64,000 nt of DNA from Novibacillus thermophilus (GCF_002005165.1 NZ_CP019699.1:2480001-2544000); one strand, 5' to 3'; counted from the stretch's first letter, positions 17,673-27,693 are shown. Translations and numbers: made by a program. The notes: generated by a model not told the origin, from the letters alone.

Positions 17673-19226
17673 GTGAAATTGGCGTACGTGATCGGGGTTG
17701 ATATCGGCACGACAAGTACGAAATCGATCGTGTTTGATCTCGAGGGAAAGATTGTCGGGCGGTATCTGGTTGATTATCCGCTTTACACGCCGGAGCCCGG
17801 GGCGGCTGAGCACAATCCAGATGAAGTTTTTGATGCTGTTACGAAGACGATTGCCCAATCCATTCACAAAGCCGGAATCGACCCCCGACACATACGGTGT
17901 GTCTCGTTCAGCTCCGCCATGCACACACTGATCGGGGTAGACGACCATGGCCAGCCGCTGACTGGCTGTCTCTCGTTTGCTGACACCCGCAGCTTCGCCC
18001 AGACACGACACATCCGCGAGCACCTAAACGGTCACGCCCTTTACCTTCGCACTGGAACACCTTTGCATCCGATGGCGCCACTCTCCAAGTTGCGCTGGTT
18101 ACGCAACGAACGCGGTGATATTTTTAACCGTGTTTACAAGTTTGTCTCGATCAAGGAATATGTGTTGGCACGGCTGTTTAATCAATACGTCGTCGATTAC
18201 TCCATTGCGTCTGCCACGGGCCTCTTCAATTGGCAGCAGTTCGCCTGGGATCAGGAAGCGCTACGTGTGGCAGGGGTGAAGGAGGCGCAACTTTCAACCC
18301 CACGACCACCTACCCACATGTTGACTGGCTTGGACCGAGCATGGGCTGATACACTGAACTTACCCGTCAATGTTCCGTTTGTCATAGGGTCGAGTGACGG
18401 TGTACTGTCCAATATTGGTCTCGGTGCCGTTCGTCCCGGTGTCATGGCGGCCACCATCGGAACCAGTGGCGCGGTCAGAAGGATGGTCCATCACCCTATG
18501 ATTGACCCGGAGGGGCGCCTTTTCTGTTACGCCTTAACGGAAGATCGCTGGGTGATCGGAGGGCCTGTTAACAACGGGGGACTTGCGTTTCGCTGGGTAC
18601 GCGATGAACTTGGAGAAGCAGAAGTTGCCACCGCAAAACGATTGGGAAAAGATCTGTATGAAGTGTTGACAGAGGTTGCCGAAAGGGTGCCTCCGGGCTC
18701 GGAAGGGTTGATCTTTCTTCCTTTTCTGACAGGTGAACGGGCACCGTACTGGAACGCAAACGCCCGCGGCATGTTTTTCGGATTATCGCTGAATCACCGC
18801 AAAGAACACATGATTCGCTCTGTTTTAGAAGGCGTCATCTACAGTATGTACAGTGTCGCACTCGCGTTAGAGAGTCTCGCGGGCGAGGCAAAAGAAATTC
18901 GTGCGTCGGGCGGATTTTCCAGATCGCCCCTGTGGCGGCAAATATTAGCTGACGTGTTTGGTAACGAAGTGACGATTCCCGTCCATTACGAAAGCACATG
19001 CCTCGGGGCGGCAATACTGGGGATGTGGGCTCTCGGAGAAATTGACTCTTTTGAAGAGGCTCAAGATCTAGCCGGAGCGGTGAACCGTCACAGACCGATT
19101 GTGGAAAACGTGAACACTTATCGAAAGTTAATGGCGATCTACCGCCGTGTTTACGATCATTTGTTAGACGAGTTTGAGGCGATCGCAGAGTTTCAAAGAA
19201 GCGTTGGTAGACACGGAACCAATTGA
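17673..19226 (+). CDS. gntK: Gluconokinase, FGGY carbohydrate kinase family
   Basis: A 517-residue FGGY kinase of normal length. The N-terminal ATPase segment is VIGVDIGTTSTKSIVF. The family signatures HPMAPLSKLRWLR and GGFSRSPLWRQILADVFG are typical of gluconokinases of the B. subtilis GntK type. The likely start is GTG at 17673, shortly after AAGGAG. It converts gluconate to 6-phosphogluconate, and the next gene encodes the enzyme that uses that product. It lies 8 bases after the ROK gene, so the operon probably extends to here. Other FGGY substrates such as xylulose are less likely given that neighbour. Confidence 0.85.
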   Translation: MKLAYVIGVDIGTTSTKSIVFDLEGKIVGRYLVDYPLYTPEPGAAEHNPDEVFDAVTKTIAQSIHKAGIDPRHIRCVSFSSAMHTLIGVDDHGQPLTGCLSFADTRSFAQTRHIREHLNGHALYLRTGTPLHPMAPLSKLRWLRNERGDIFNRVYKFVSIKEYVLARLFNQYVVDYSIASATGLFNWQQFAWDQEALRVAGVKEAQLSTPRPPTHMLTGLDRAWADTLNLPVNVPFVIGSSDGVLSNIGLGAVRPGVMAATIGTSGAVRRMVHHPMIDPEGRLFCYALTEDRWVIGGPVNNGGLAFRWVRDELGEAEVATAKRLGKDLYEVLTEVAERVPPGSEGLIFLPFLTGERAPYWNANARGMFFGLSLNHRKEHMIRSVLEGVIYSMYSVALALESLAGEAKEIRASGGFSRSPLWRQILADVFGNEVTIPVHYESTCLGAAILGMWALGEIDSFEEAQDLAGAVNRHRPIVENVNTYRKLMAIYRRVYDHLLDEFEAIAEFQRSVGRHGTN

Positions 19227-19256
19227 ACTATAAAGATGTTGAAGGAGAGATCCTGT

Positions 19257-20156
19257 ATGCAGATTGGACTAATCGGTTTAGGGAAAATGGGGTATAATCT
19301 TGGGCTCAACTTGTTAGAACATGATTACGAGGTTGTAGCCTACGATGTCAAAGAGGACCGAGTCCATGCTCTTGTTTCCGAGGGCGCCAAAGGGGCTTTT
19401 CAGGTGTCAGAGTTGGTGGCTACTCTGAGCAATCCCCGCGTGGTGTGGTTGATGGTGCCTGCGGGAGAGGCTGTTGACCGTATTTTGCACGATATATTGC
19501 CTTTAATGGAGAAGGGTGACATCTTGATTGACGGGGGGAATTCCCATTACAAAGACTCCATCGCCCGCTACCATCGAGCACGAGAGAAAGGCGTCCGCTA
19601 CTTTGATGTGGGAACGAGTGGCGGAGTATCAGGAGCCCGGAACGGTGCCTGTTTGATGATCGGCGGTGACGCTGATGTCTTTCCCACAATTGAACCCATT
19701 TTTGCCGACATCAGTGTCCAAAACGGTTACTATTTCGCAGGTGGCATAGGAAGCGGGCATTTCTTGAAAATGATACACAACGGGATTGAATACGGAATGA
19801 TGCAGGCGATTGCCGAGGGGTTTGAGTTGCTGGAGAGAAGCCCGTTTGACTACGACTACAGAAACGTGGCCAAAGTATGGAGTCACGGATCGGTCATTCG
19901 CGGTTGGTTAATGGAACTGACAGAAAAGGCCTTTGCTAAAGAACCGCGCTTGGAAAGTATTAAAGGGGTCATGCATTCGTCCGGTGAAGGAAAGTGGGCG
20001 GTGGAAACGGCGCTGGATGTACAAGCATGTGCTCCCGTTATCGCGCTGTCTCTCATGATGCGCTATCGCTCGCTCGAAGACGACACCTTCGCGGGTAAAG
20101 TCGTAGCAGCTCTACGAAAGGAATTCGGAGGACATGATGTGGAAAAACACGAGTAA
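19257..20156 (+). CDS. 6-phosphogluconate dehydrogenase (decarboxylating), short NAD-type
   Basis: About 299 residues, the length of the short GntZ/YqeC-like group rather than the roughly 470-residue Gnd. It has the nucleotide motif GLIGLGKMG, IDGGNSHYKDS, and the substrate segment GTSGGVSGARNGACLMIGG. The lysine segment SGHFLKMIHNGIEYGMMQA follows. I start it at ATG 19257 because GGAGAG lies about 9 bases upstream; an upstream ATG (19236) has no such site. It oxidatively decarboxylates 6-phosphogluconate to ribulose 5-phosphate, completing gluconate use with the adjacent kinase. Confidence 0.9.
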   Translation: MQIGLIGLGKMGYNLGLNLLEHDYEVVAYDVKEDRVHALVSEGAKGAFQVSELVATLSNPRVVWLMVPAGEAVDRILHDILPLMEKGDILIDGGNSHYKDSIARYHRAREKGVRYFDVGTSGGVSGARNGACLMIGGDADVFPTIEPIFADISVQNGYYFAGGIGSGHFLKMIHNGIEYGMMQAIAEGFELLERSPFDYDYRNVAKVWSHGSVIRGWLMELTEKAFAKEPRLESIKGVMHSSGEGKWAVETALDVQACAPVIALSLMMRYRSLEDDTFAGKVVAALRKEFGGHDVEKHE

Positions 20157-20186
20157 ATGAGGAACAAGTCCAAAATTGTGTGTAAA

Positions 20187-20605
20187 TTATCTCCATAAGC
20201 CGGCGAGGCGCTTTGTCACCTCTGACGCCAATCGGTAAGTCATCCCCGGAGCGGTCGCTAACTCCGCCCCAGTATCATGACGTCAGGACTGTATCTTTTA
20301 CGAGGTTTTAATCCTATCGCCTCATCAACCGGATAATGCGCGTTGCCGTTTTTGTCATACATTAAGTGGCGTCGGTAGGTCACTGGCCCAAAGAAACAGG
20401 TGAACTGGCGCTGATCACGCCGCTCACTTTTCCAACCGTAATAGGTCTTGTAATACGCCACCAGGGCCTGATCCAGTTGCTCCAAAAACTCCCCCAACTG
20501 ATCCGCAATGATGCCCATCATTTTCACACGTAGGGTTTCCCAAAAGGACAACATGTCTGAAGACTGTTCTAAAATAGATGCGATTTCTGGTATAATTGGT
20601 TTCAA
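20187..20605 (-). mobile_element. Remnant of an ISLre2-like insertion sequence (5' part of transposase)
   Basis: On the minus strand a TTG start behind GGAGAGG opens the N-terminal part of an ISLre2-type transposase (FFGPVTYRRHLMYDKNG ... EAIGLKPRKRYSPDVMIL). The frame is lost near 20270, where one extra base would continue VAELATAPGMTYRLASEVTK, and then stops at 20187. Full-length proteins of the family are several times longer, so most of the element is deleted. I could not identify terminal inverted repeats. It separates the gluconate genes from a truncated abrB-type gene. Confidence 0.75.
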
Positions 20606-20685
20606 GGAAGACCTCTCCTTTCGTCACGGTTAGGAGTCATGTTTAGGTCTTCCTTTTCTGCATTTTTCCTCAGAAATTCTGCTAA

Positions 20686-21635
20686 GCCCCTTCGAGTGAA
20701 ATTTTATACATACTTGTATTCATAACGTGCGTCTGTTTTTATTATTTGAATGTCCCTGCTGGATGGCTGTTAGGGTCACTATGTGCGAGTATTATCTACA
20801 ATTTATTCGTGAGTCCGAGGAAACCTAATAAGCGATTATTCACTTTTGCGTTATGTTTGATCGGTTTAACACTCGGATCTCTGGCAAGCTGCTCACCGTT
20901 TGATTTTTCCTATAATGGTTGGGCTGTTTTTAACTTTAGCAGGAGGGTGGACTCTTGGGCACATTTTATTTCGCTTTTCTAAACTAGATAGAAAAACAGC
21001 TTTTTTTTCGTTTATTCCGGGAGGAGCTTCCGAAGTTTTAGGATTGGCAAGTAAACAAGGGGCTAATGTGCCAATAGTAGCTACTTTTCATACAGCCAGA
21101 ATATTACTTTTTGTAACTATTCTACCTTTTTTAGCAGGTAATGGGGGCGAAAACCCTTTTCCGTCATCTTTAGTAGTGGACGTTATTCTAAAAATAGATG
21201 ATTTAATTGTGATGTTTTGTTTGGTAACGGTCGCTTTAACATTTAACTATTTGAAATCATTTCCTGCTGGGCCGCTTTTCTATTCGACATTGCTTGCATT
21301 GATTTGGAATTTTGGAGGGTCGTTTGAGATGCCTGTATTGGCGACAGGTATTGGTCAAATGTTAATAGGAGTTAACATAGGCCTCAAATTTAATCGAGAA
21401 ACATTCAAAACATTAAAGTCGATAGGAGTGCTTGGAATTTCGTCTTTGTTATTAATGGTTTCTTTAAGTATTACGGTAGGGTATATTTTTTCCATGTGGA
21501 CGCAAGTGGATTTTTGGAGTTCTGTTTTAGGATGGGCACCGGCTGGAGTCTGCAGTAATCATGCTTCAGTTTATACGGCTTTATACAGTTTTTTTTAGTT
21601 TACCACTAGTGAGTTTGTGGTTAAAAAAATCTTAG
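20686..21635 (+). pseudogene. AbrB-family membrane protein, truncated and frameshifted
   Basis: Hydrophobic protein of the AbrB/AbrB_dup membrane family (putative transporters or ammonia monooxygenase-like regulators), with LNVPAGWLLGSL near the start and PGGASEVLGLA and GVNIGLKFNRETF later. The N-terminus runs into IS remnant sequence without a start codon. The frame changes near 20880, between GLTLGS and the LWQAAHRLIFPIM segment. The end is shifted at the T8 run at 21589-21596, where one more T gives SLPLVSLWLKKS and a stop at 21635. Three separate defects make real decay more likely than sequencing error here. Confidence 0.75.
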
Positions 21636-21652
21636 ATGGATCCTAGCCTATT

Positions 21653-21673
21653 GACCAAAAAGACCAAAAAGAT
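21653..21673 (+). promoter_or_regulatory. Tandem response-regulator box, copy 1 (acylase promoter)
   Basis: Direct repeat (GACCAAAAA)x2 followed by GAT. Identical 21-base boxes occur at 27694 and 30689. A TATGAT -10 at 21713-21718 and a TTGTAA -35 at 21690-21695, 17 bases apart, follow at the same distance as at the other two copies. The proposed ligand is the DctR-like regulator encoded at 30023 (inference). Confidence 0.75.
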
Positions 21674-21802
21674 TCCTATGATTTATATATTGTAAATAAA
21701 ATTTTATTGTCCTATGATTTGGATATCCAACAAGTCAAAAAATTCTTTTAAATATGTTATGTTTATAGGAATTTTTTAAATGATATACAAGGAGTGAGGT
21801 TA

Positions 21803-24463
21803 TTGAAAAGAAAAGCAATATTGTTGATTCTCGTATGTGTGCTTTTGATTACGCCTACTTTTTATTCAGGTAACGCGGCAGAATCGTCGTTGCACTATAA
21901 AGTCTCTGGACTTGAAAAACCAGCCGAGATTCTTGTTGACCGGTGGGGAATTCCACATATTTACGCCTCTTCTACAGATGATGTTTATTTTGCACAAGGA
22001 TTTAATGTCGCCCGTGATCGTTTATGGCAACTTGATCTATGGCGTAGGAATGGATTGGGAAAGCTCTCGGAAGTCCTTGGCCCAGAATACATAGAACAAG
22101 ACAGAGCGAAACGTTTATTTTTATACCGCGGAGACATGGATAAAGAGTGGGAAGCTTATGGCCCGGATACGGAAAAGATTGTGACATCGTTTGTTAACGG
22201 TATCAACGCCTATATTGACCTGACAGAAGAGGATCCCGATCTGATTCCAGAAGAATTCAAGATTCTTGGCTACAAGCCTTCTAAATGGCAGCCTGAGGAT
22301 GTCGTTCGCATTCGAAGTCATGGTTTGACACGAAATATCACCAATGAAGTAGCTCGAGCTATTACGTTAAGAGAATACGGTAAAGACGTTGAAAACATTC
22401 GTAAAGGCTTAGAGCCAGATTGGGAATTTACTATTCCTGAAGGATTGGATCTTGAAGCCATTTCCGAAGATGTTTTGGCAACTTATCGGTTAGCGACAAA
22501 TGGTGTTTCTTTTGATGGAATTGACAATCAGGTTACAACGGAAAACTTAAATGATCAAATTGAATACGAGTCTAATCTCGGGAGTAACAACTGGGTCATC
22601 AGTCCTGAAAAATCAAAAACGGGTCGACCGATCTTAGCTAATGATCCTCACAGAGCACTAGGCGTACCTTCACTTCGTTATATAGCGCACTTGTCAGCAC
22701 CCGGATTAGACGTTATCGGCGGCGGTGAACCTATCCTGCCAGGCATTTCCATTGGCCACAACGGAACAGTAGCATTCGGGCTCACTATATTTGCGATCGA
22801 CCAGGAAGATCTGTACGTATATGAAACAAATCCAGACAATCCTTCTGAATATCTTTACCAAGGCAAATGGGAAGAAATGACATCTGTAAAGGAAGAAATC
22901 AAGGTTAAAGGTGAGAATCAACAGGAAGCAGAATTAGAATTTACCCGACATGGACCAGTTATATATAAAGATGAAGAAAATAATCGTGCTTTCGCAGTTA
23001 GAGCGGCATGGTTAGAACCGGGAATGGCACCGTACTTGGGAAGTTTGGCTTACATGGGAGCTAAAAGCTGGGATGAGTTCTATGAGGCAATGAACAAATG
23101 GGGATCGCCATCAGAGAACCAAGTATATGCTGATATAAATGGAAACATTGGGTGGAAACCAGGTGGGTTGACACCCGTGCGAGATAATTGGGATGGGTTA
23201 TTGCCAGTACCTGGTGATGGAAGATATGAATGGGACGGCTTCCTCAACCAAGAAAATTTACCCTTCGAATATAATCCCGATCGGGGTTGGATTGGTACAG
23301 CAAATGAAATGAATTTGCCGGATGATTATGATTATGAAAAATATAAACTCGGATTTGAATGGAGTGCGCCATTCCGTTACCAGCGTATTGCGGAAGTAAT
23401 GGAAAACTATGAAAAAATAGGATTGGAAGATTCACAGCGCCTTCAAACGGACTACGTATCAATTCCTGGACAGCGCATCACTAGATTACTAGATGGTCTT
23501 CAGTCCTCTGAGGAAAAAGTAAACCGTGCTTTGACATTGCTACAAAATTGGGATGGTGACTTATCCATTGATTCATCCGCAGGTGCCTTGTTTGAAGTAT
23601 GGTATCAACACCATTTACGCAAGGCAGTTGTGGAAGAAATTATGTCAGAAGAAGCAGCTCATCACGTTGGATCTGGTGACCCTGTTGTTATCTTAAATCT
23701 GTTAGAAAATCCGGATGAACGTTTCGGAGAGAATCCAGAAGAAGTGCGTGATCAAATTCTGTTGTCTAGTCTAGTAGACGCAATCAGCCATGTAGAAGAG
23801 CTTCTCGGATCGCAGATGGATCAATGGCAATGGGGAGATTTGAAGCATGTCTATTTGGAACACCAGTTATCTGATTTAGTTGATGAGGAACAGCGAAAAA
23901 AAATGAATATTGGTCCTCTTCCACGTGGTGGAAGTGGAGACACTGTTGGGAATACGAGTTATAATAGAGGAAATTTCCGACAAACCAGCGGCGCAACCTT
24001 TAGGATGGTTCTGGATGTTGGAAACTGGGACAATTCAGTTGCGATGAACAGCCCTGGTCAATCAGGAGATCCGAACAGCAAACACTACGATGATCTGTTC
24101 CAAAAGTGGGCAAATGATGAGTCAATCCCGTTGTTATATAGCAGAGAAAAGGTTGAGGAAGCAACGGAAAAACGTATTGTTCTATTGCCTAATCTGGAAA
24201 CAAGTGCCGACAGCATACAAACACTTGTTGAGCATTTCGAAGAAGAGGGTGAATTTGCAAACGATGAAGTTTTTCATTCTTTACTTCTTCATTTGAGGGC
24301 AGTGAGTCATTTCGAAAACCTAGGAGCAGCCGAAAAAGTCGTTAAGCATATGGGTGGTTTTAAGGATTTAATCGACTATCAACAAGACAATGGGTTGATT
24401 TCCGAATTTGTGTACAGCGTGCTCATAGCTGAAGCTAATAATTTAATTGAGAAGTGGCAATGA
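21803..24463 (+). CDS. Penicillin acylase family protein (secreted Ntn hydrolase) with FIMAH-like tail
   Basis: About 886 residues. I start it at TTG 21803, nine bases after AAGGAG; a GTG at 21794 overlaps that site. A lysine-rich hydrophobic signal peptide ends near AAESS. The alpha part has VDRWGIPHIYA and AQGFNVARDRLWQLD. Autocleavage is expected before the serine of GSNNWV (about Ser261), the N-terminal nucleophile of the beta chain. The last 85 or so residues form a helical FIMAH-like module also present in the hydrolase at 27793. The family hydrolyses amide bonds of acylated amines such as beta-lactam side chains or acyl-homoserine lactones. The substrate here is unknown. A DctR-type box lies upstream. 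Confidence 0.88.
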   Translation: MKRKAILLILVCVLLITPTFYSGNAAESSLHYKVSGLEKPAEILVDRWGIPHIYASSTDDVYFAQGFNVARDRLWQLDLWRRNGLGKLSEVLGPEYIEQDRAKRLFLYRGDMDKEWEAYGPDTEKIVTSFVNGINAYIDLTEEDPDLIPEEFKILGYKPSKWQPEDVVRIRSHGLTRNITNEVARAITLREYGKDVENIRKGLEPDWEFTIPEGLDLEAISEDVLATYRLATNGVSFDGIDNQVTTENLNDQIEYESNLGSNNWVISPEKSKTGRPILANDPHRALGVPSLRYIAHLSAPGLDVIGGGEPILPGISIGHNGTVAFGLTIFAIDQEDLYVYETNPDNPSEYLYQGKWEEMTSVKEEIKVKGENQQEAELEFTRHGPVIYKDEENNRAFAVRAAWLEPGMAPYLGSLAYMGAKSWDEFYEAMNKWGSPSENQVYADINGNIGWKPGGLTPVRDNWDGLLPVPGDGRYEWDGFLNQENLPFEYNPDRGWIGTANEMNLPDDYDYEKYKLGFEWSAPFRYQRIAEVMENYEKIGLEDSQRLQTDYVSIPGQRITRLLDGLQSSEEKVNRALTLLQNWDGDLSIDSSAGALFEVWYQHHLRKAVVEEIMSEEAAHHVGSGDPVVILNLLENPDERFGENPEEVRDQILLSSLVDAISHVEELLGSQMDQWQWGDLKHVYLEHQLSDLVDEEQRKKMNIGPLPRGGSGDTVGNTSYNRGNFRQTSGATFRMVLDVGNWDNSVAMNSPGQSGDPNSKHYDDLFQKWANDESIPLLYSREKVEEATEKRIVLLPNLETSADSIQTLVEHFEEEGEFANDEVFHSLLLHLRAVSHFENLGAAEKVVKHMGGFKDLIDYQQDNGLISEFVYSVLIAEANNLIEKWQ

Positions 24464-24495
24464 ACTTTAAAGTGGACAACGTAAACGTCTGACGG

Positions 24496-24525
24496 AAGGG
24501 GGAGCAGAGGATCCTGTTCCTCCTT
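24496..24525 (+). terminator. Hairpin between acylase and DASS transporter genes
   Basis: 12-bp stem AAGGGGGAGCAG / CTGTTCCTCCTT with two G-T pairs and a 6-base loop. There is no clean U-tract, so partial termination or mRNA stabilisation is likely, leaving the downstream genes at lower expression. Confidence 0.5.
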
Positions 24526-24571
24526 GTTGTCATTTGTGCGTGATTAAGAATTTTGGGAAATAGGTGTCGAA

Positions 24572-26047
24572 ATGCCGAGAAAAAAAGTTATAAAATCCGA
24601 ACCACAGTACCGATCCGCTAATCTCGAAGGTCTACACAAAGAAAAGCGTCTGAATAGAAAAACAGCATTCGCTTTCTGTGTGGCCGTCTTATTGTTTGGT
24701 ATAGCGGTCGAAGGGTTAGGGGCCGAAGTCCCCTGGGAGGCACGCGCAACCATTGGCATTACGCTCGCAGCCATTGTTTTGTGGGCATCAGAGGTCATTC
24801 CATTTGGACTGACATCGTTGCTCGTTTTAGTAAGTCTAGTGATGACCGGCGCTTGCACTGTGGAAGTTGCTCTAAGCGGGTTTTCCAAAGGAGCTGTCTA
24901 CTTGATTGTAGGCGGGATGATGATGGCACAAGCTGTCAACCACACTGCACTGGGAAAGCGATTGACATATGCGCTTATGGCCCGAACAAAAGGTGACATG
25001 AAGCGTATTTTATGGGCTGTGATACTCGTTCCGCAAATGCTCGCTTTATTTATCCCTGCGACAAGTGTCAGAACGGCGTTACTGCTTCCGCTCGTCTTGT
25101 CTATTGTCAACGTGCTCCACCTGCCCGAACGGTCCGGAGCAAAAAAGCAATTACTCGTCGGTTTGGCTTTCGGGGCGAATGTAAGTGGTACGGCAATACT
25201 GCCAGCCGCCATCGGCAATGTGCTCACGGTAGAGATACTCGATATTTATCTAAAACACAGTATTTCATATATTGACTGGTTTTGGTACACATTCCCCGTC
25301 TGGTTCGCTATGATTCCAACGACCTGGTGGTGTATTCGCAGAGCGTTTCCGGCAGAACGAGAAACTCATCATGCGTTAACTGCGGTCATGCAGCAGAAGT
25401 TGCAGGCATTAGGGCCCCTTACGAGTGAAGAAAAGCGTTGCTTGCTGATCTTGGCTGGAACCGTTTTCTTGTGGATGAGTGCAGAATGGCACGGTTTGGA
25501 TCCTGCCATTCCAGCACTGCTGGCGGTTGTCGCCATGAGCCTTCCCGGTGTCGGCGTCGCAACGTGGAGGGAAGTCGTTCAAGTCGATTACGGTTTGGTA
25601 CTGTTGCTCGGATCAACATTATCCCTCGGCATTGTACTAAATAATTCCGGTGCGATTGACGTGGTTACACAATGGTTGAAGGGAGCTTGGTTTGTTCATC
25701 TGGCGGAGGCGCCTTTTTTATTAATCGTTGTGATGATTGTGATGGCCCATCTTTATCATCTTGTGGTATCCAATATTTCCACTGCCGTGGTCACGTTCCT
25801 CCCCATGGTAATCGGTGTCGCTCTGGAGATGGGGGTTAATCCGGTTGTATTGAGTGTATTGTCGGCGATCACTATTTTGTACGGGTTTCTTCTTGTCGTT
25901 GAAACGCTCCCCACGGTTCTTGTGCACGGAACGGGTGAAATCAATCAACGTGATTTTTGGCGTGCCGGAGTCCCCCTCACTGTCGGGTCGATTATGATAC
26001 TAACATTAGTGGCGGTAACATGGTGGAAATGGATCACTTTTGCATAA
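24572..26047 (+). CDS. DASS family (SLC13-like) anion:Na+ symporter
   Basis: A 491-residue carrier with about 12 hydrophobic segments after a charged N-terminal tail. Characteristic stretches are SEVIPFGLTSLLVLVSLV, MMAQAVNHTALGKR, IPATSVRTALLLPL and the late SNISTAVVTFLPMV, matching the two SNT-like loops of the divalent anion:sodium symporter family. These proteins import di- and tricarboxylates or sulfate. AGGTG precedes the ATG. It sits between the acylase and a CitA-type kinase, suggesting uptake of a carboxylate or a co-sensor role (inference). Confidence 0.85.
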   Translation: MPRKKVIKSEPQYRSANLEGLHKEKRLNRKTAFAFCVAVLLFGIAVEGLGAEVPWEARATIGITLAAIVLWASEVIPFGLTSLLVLVSLVMTGACTVEVALSGFSKGAVYLIVGGMMMAQAVNHTALGKRLTYALMARTKGDMKRILWAVILVPQMLALFIPATSVRTALLLPLVLSIVNVLHLPERSGAKKQLLVGLAFGANVSGTAILPAAIGNVLTVEILDIYLKHSISYIDWFWYTFPVWFAMIPTTWWCIRRAFPAERETHHALTAVMQQKLQALGPLTSEEKRCLLILAGTVFLWMSAEWHGLDPAIPALLAVVAMSLPGVGVATWREVVQVDYGLVLLLGSTLSLGIVLNNSGAIDVVTQWLKGAWFVHLAEAPFLLIVVMIVMAHLYHLVVSNISTAVVTFLPMVIGVALEMGVNPVVLSVLSAITILYGFLLVVETLPTVLVHGTGEINQRDFWRAGVPLTVGSIMILTLVAVTWWKWITFA

Positions 26048-26073
26048 GCGATGAGGTGTGAGGTTTTTCAATA

Positions 26074-27657
26074 ATGAAGCGAAGAATGAAATTGCGGACC
26101 AAAATGCTGCTCCTCTCTTTTATATTGGTCTCTTCTTCGGTCATCGTCAGTGGTTTGTCAATGCTGTACAGCATTTCCTATTCTTTTGAAAAGGAGATTA
26201 GACAGCGTGCGATTGCTATTTCCAGAACGGTTGCCCAGTTAGATGAAATACGGGACTACGTGGGAAAAGAAGGCGGCGCACGGATCATTCAACCGGTGGC
26301 CGAACGAATCCGTTTAGCCACGAATGTTGATTACATCGTCATTTTAGACATGAATCGCATAAGGTATTCCCACCCTTCGGAATCGCGGATCGGGGAGAGG
26401 TTTGAAGGTGGGGACGAGGGTGCCGCATTTTCTGAATTGGAGTATACCTCGAAGGCGAAAGGGACGTTAGGGTACGCAATTCGCGCTTTTGTCCCTATTA
26501 TGGATAGAGAAGGCATTCATCAAGTCGGAGTCGCGGTTGTTGGCATTTTAGCCCCAACATTTGAATCTTATTTGGCTGAGTATCAAAGCAATATGTTGCT
26601 TTCGTTAGTATGGGGGCTATCGATCGGATTAATAGGCTCTTGGATTATCGCCAACAGTGTAAAAAAGCAAACCCATCAGTTAGAACCCTTTGAGATAGGG
26701 CGGTTGTTGGAAGAGCGTTCAGCTGTCATGGAAGCAATGGATATTGGCATCATTTCGATTGATATTAATGGGAAAGTCAACTTCATGAACAGAGTAGCGG
26801 AACAGTATACGAAGGTAGCAACTTTATTTGATGACGCTGAGGATCTCACCTTGAGTCAATTGTTTTCAGGGACGTGGCTGATGGATCTGAACTTTGTCAA
26901 TCAAAAAATTCAAAATAAGCCTATCAGTATCCACGGCACGATGTACTTAATTTCTTCCTATCCTCTTCATGTCCATCAAGATCTCGTCGGATCTGTAGTG
27001 ACGATAAAAAGTCGGTCAGACGCTCACCAATTGGCCGAGGAGTTAACTGGCATTAAAAATTTGGTCGGCGCTTTAAGAGCTCAGAACCACGAGTACATGA
27101 ATAAATTGCATAGTATCGCAGGTTTAATTCAGTTGGATCGGACTGAAGAAGCATTGAATCTGATGATTGACGAAACTTCTCAGGAAGAAAACCTTGTTCA
27201 GTTTCTGAAAGACAACATTGACGATTACGCTGTTTCCGGGTTACTGCTTGGAAAGCGTTCTCGGGCAAGGGAGCTCGGTGTGACTCTGAGGATAGATAGA
27301 AGCTCCTATTTATCCCAAATAGTAGATGGGTTTAGGGCCGGCGATCTTGTCAGTATACTTGGAAATTTAATTGACAATGCCATTGAAGCCTGCCAAGGTC
27401 AGGAAAAACACGTTGTCTGTTGTTTGGTGCAAGGTGATGAACATGGGCTGCGTATTGTCGTTTGTGATACGGGGAAAGGGATGTCACACGACGAACAAAC
27501 AAAGATTTTTGACTATGGCTATAGTTCCAAAGCAGAGGAAGGCCGGGGGATTGGCTTGGCCTTGGTAAAGGAAATTGTAGAGGCTAACCAAGGTTGTATT
27601 CATGTTGAAAGTCAAGTTGGAAGCGGGACAAAGGTTGAAATCACAGTCCATCGTTAG
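26074..27657 (+). CDS. Sensor histidine kinase, CitA/DcuS/DctS-like
   Basis: A 527-residue kinase. An N-terminal helix (residues 10-32) and a second helix near 173-192 flank a PAS-like extracytoplasmic domain of the carboxylate-sensor type (VDYIVILDMNRIRYSHP). A cytoplasmic PAS and a kinase core with NHEYMNKLHSIAGLIQL (His339 likely phosphorylated), an N-box LGNLIDNAIEAC and DTGKGM follow. Such kinases sense external citrate, malate or fumarate. Its natural partner is the CitB-family regulator at 30023; the hydrolase gene at 27793 lies between them, an unusual split. It follows the DASS gene by 26 bases. Confidence 0.9.
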   Translation: MKRRMKLRTKMLLLSFILVSSSVIVSGLSMLYSISYSFEKEIRQRAIAISRTVAQLDEIRDYVGKEGGARIIQPVAERIRLATNVDYIVILDMNRIRYSHPSESRIGERFEGGDEGAAFSELEYTSKAKGTLGYAIRAFVPIMDREGIHQVGVAVVGILAPTFESYLAEYQSNMLLSLVWGLSIGLIGSWIIANSVKKQTHQLEPFEIGRLLEERSAVMEAMDIGIISIDINGKVNFMNRVAEQYTKVATLFDDAEDLTLSQLFSGTWLMDLNFVNQKIQNKPISIHGTMYLISSYPLHVHQDLVGSVVTIKSRSDAHQLAEELTGIKNLVGALRAQNHEYMNKLHSIAGLIQLDRTEEALNLMIDETSQEENLVQFLKDNIDDYAVSGLLLGKRSRARELGVTLRIDRSSYLSQIVDGFRAGDLVSILGNLIDNAIEACQGQEKHVVCCLVQGDEHGLRIVVCDTGKGMSHDEQTKIFDYGYSSKAEEGRGIGLALVKEIVEANQGCIHVESQVGSGTKVEITVHR

Positions 27658-27693
27658 AAATGACGACTCGTCCAGGAAACGATTGTTCCCTAA

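Noticed and set aside
21601-21793. Possible CRISPR-like or tandem repeat from the CAAAAAGAC units
   Set aside because: There are only two units per site, at three dispersed promoters, with conserved promoter spacing; this is a regulator box rather than an array.
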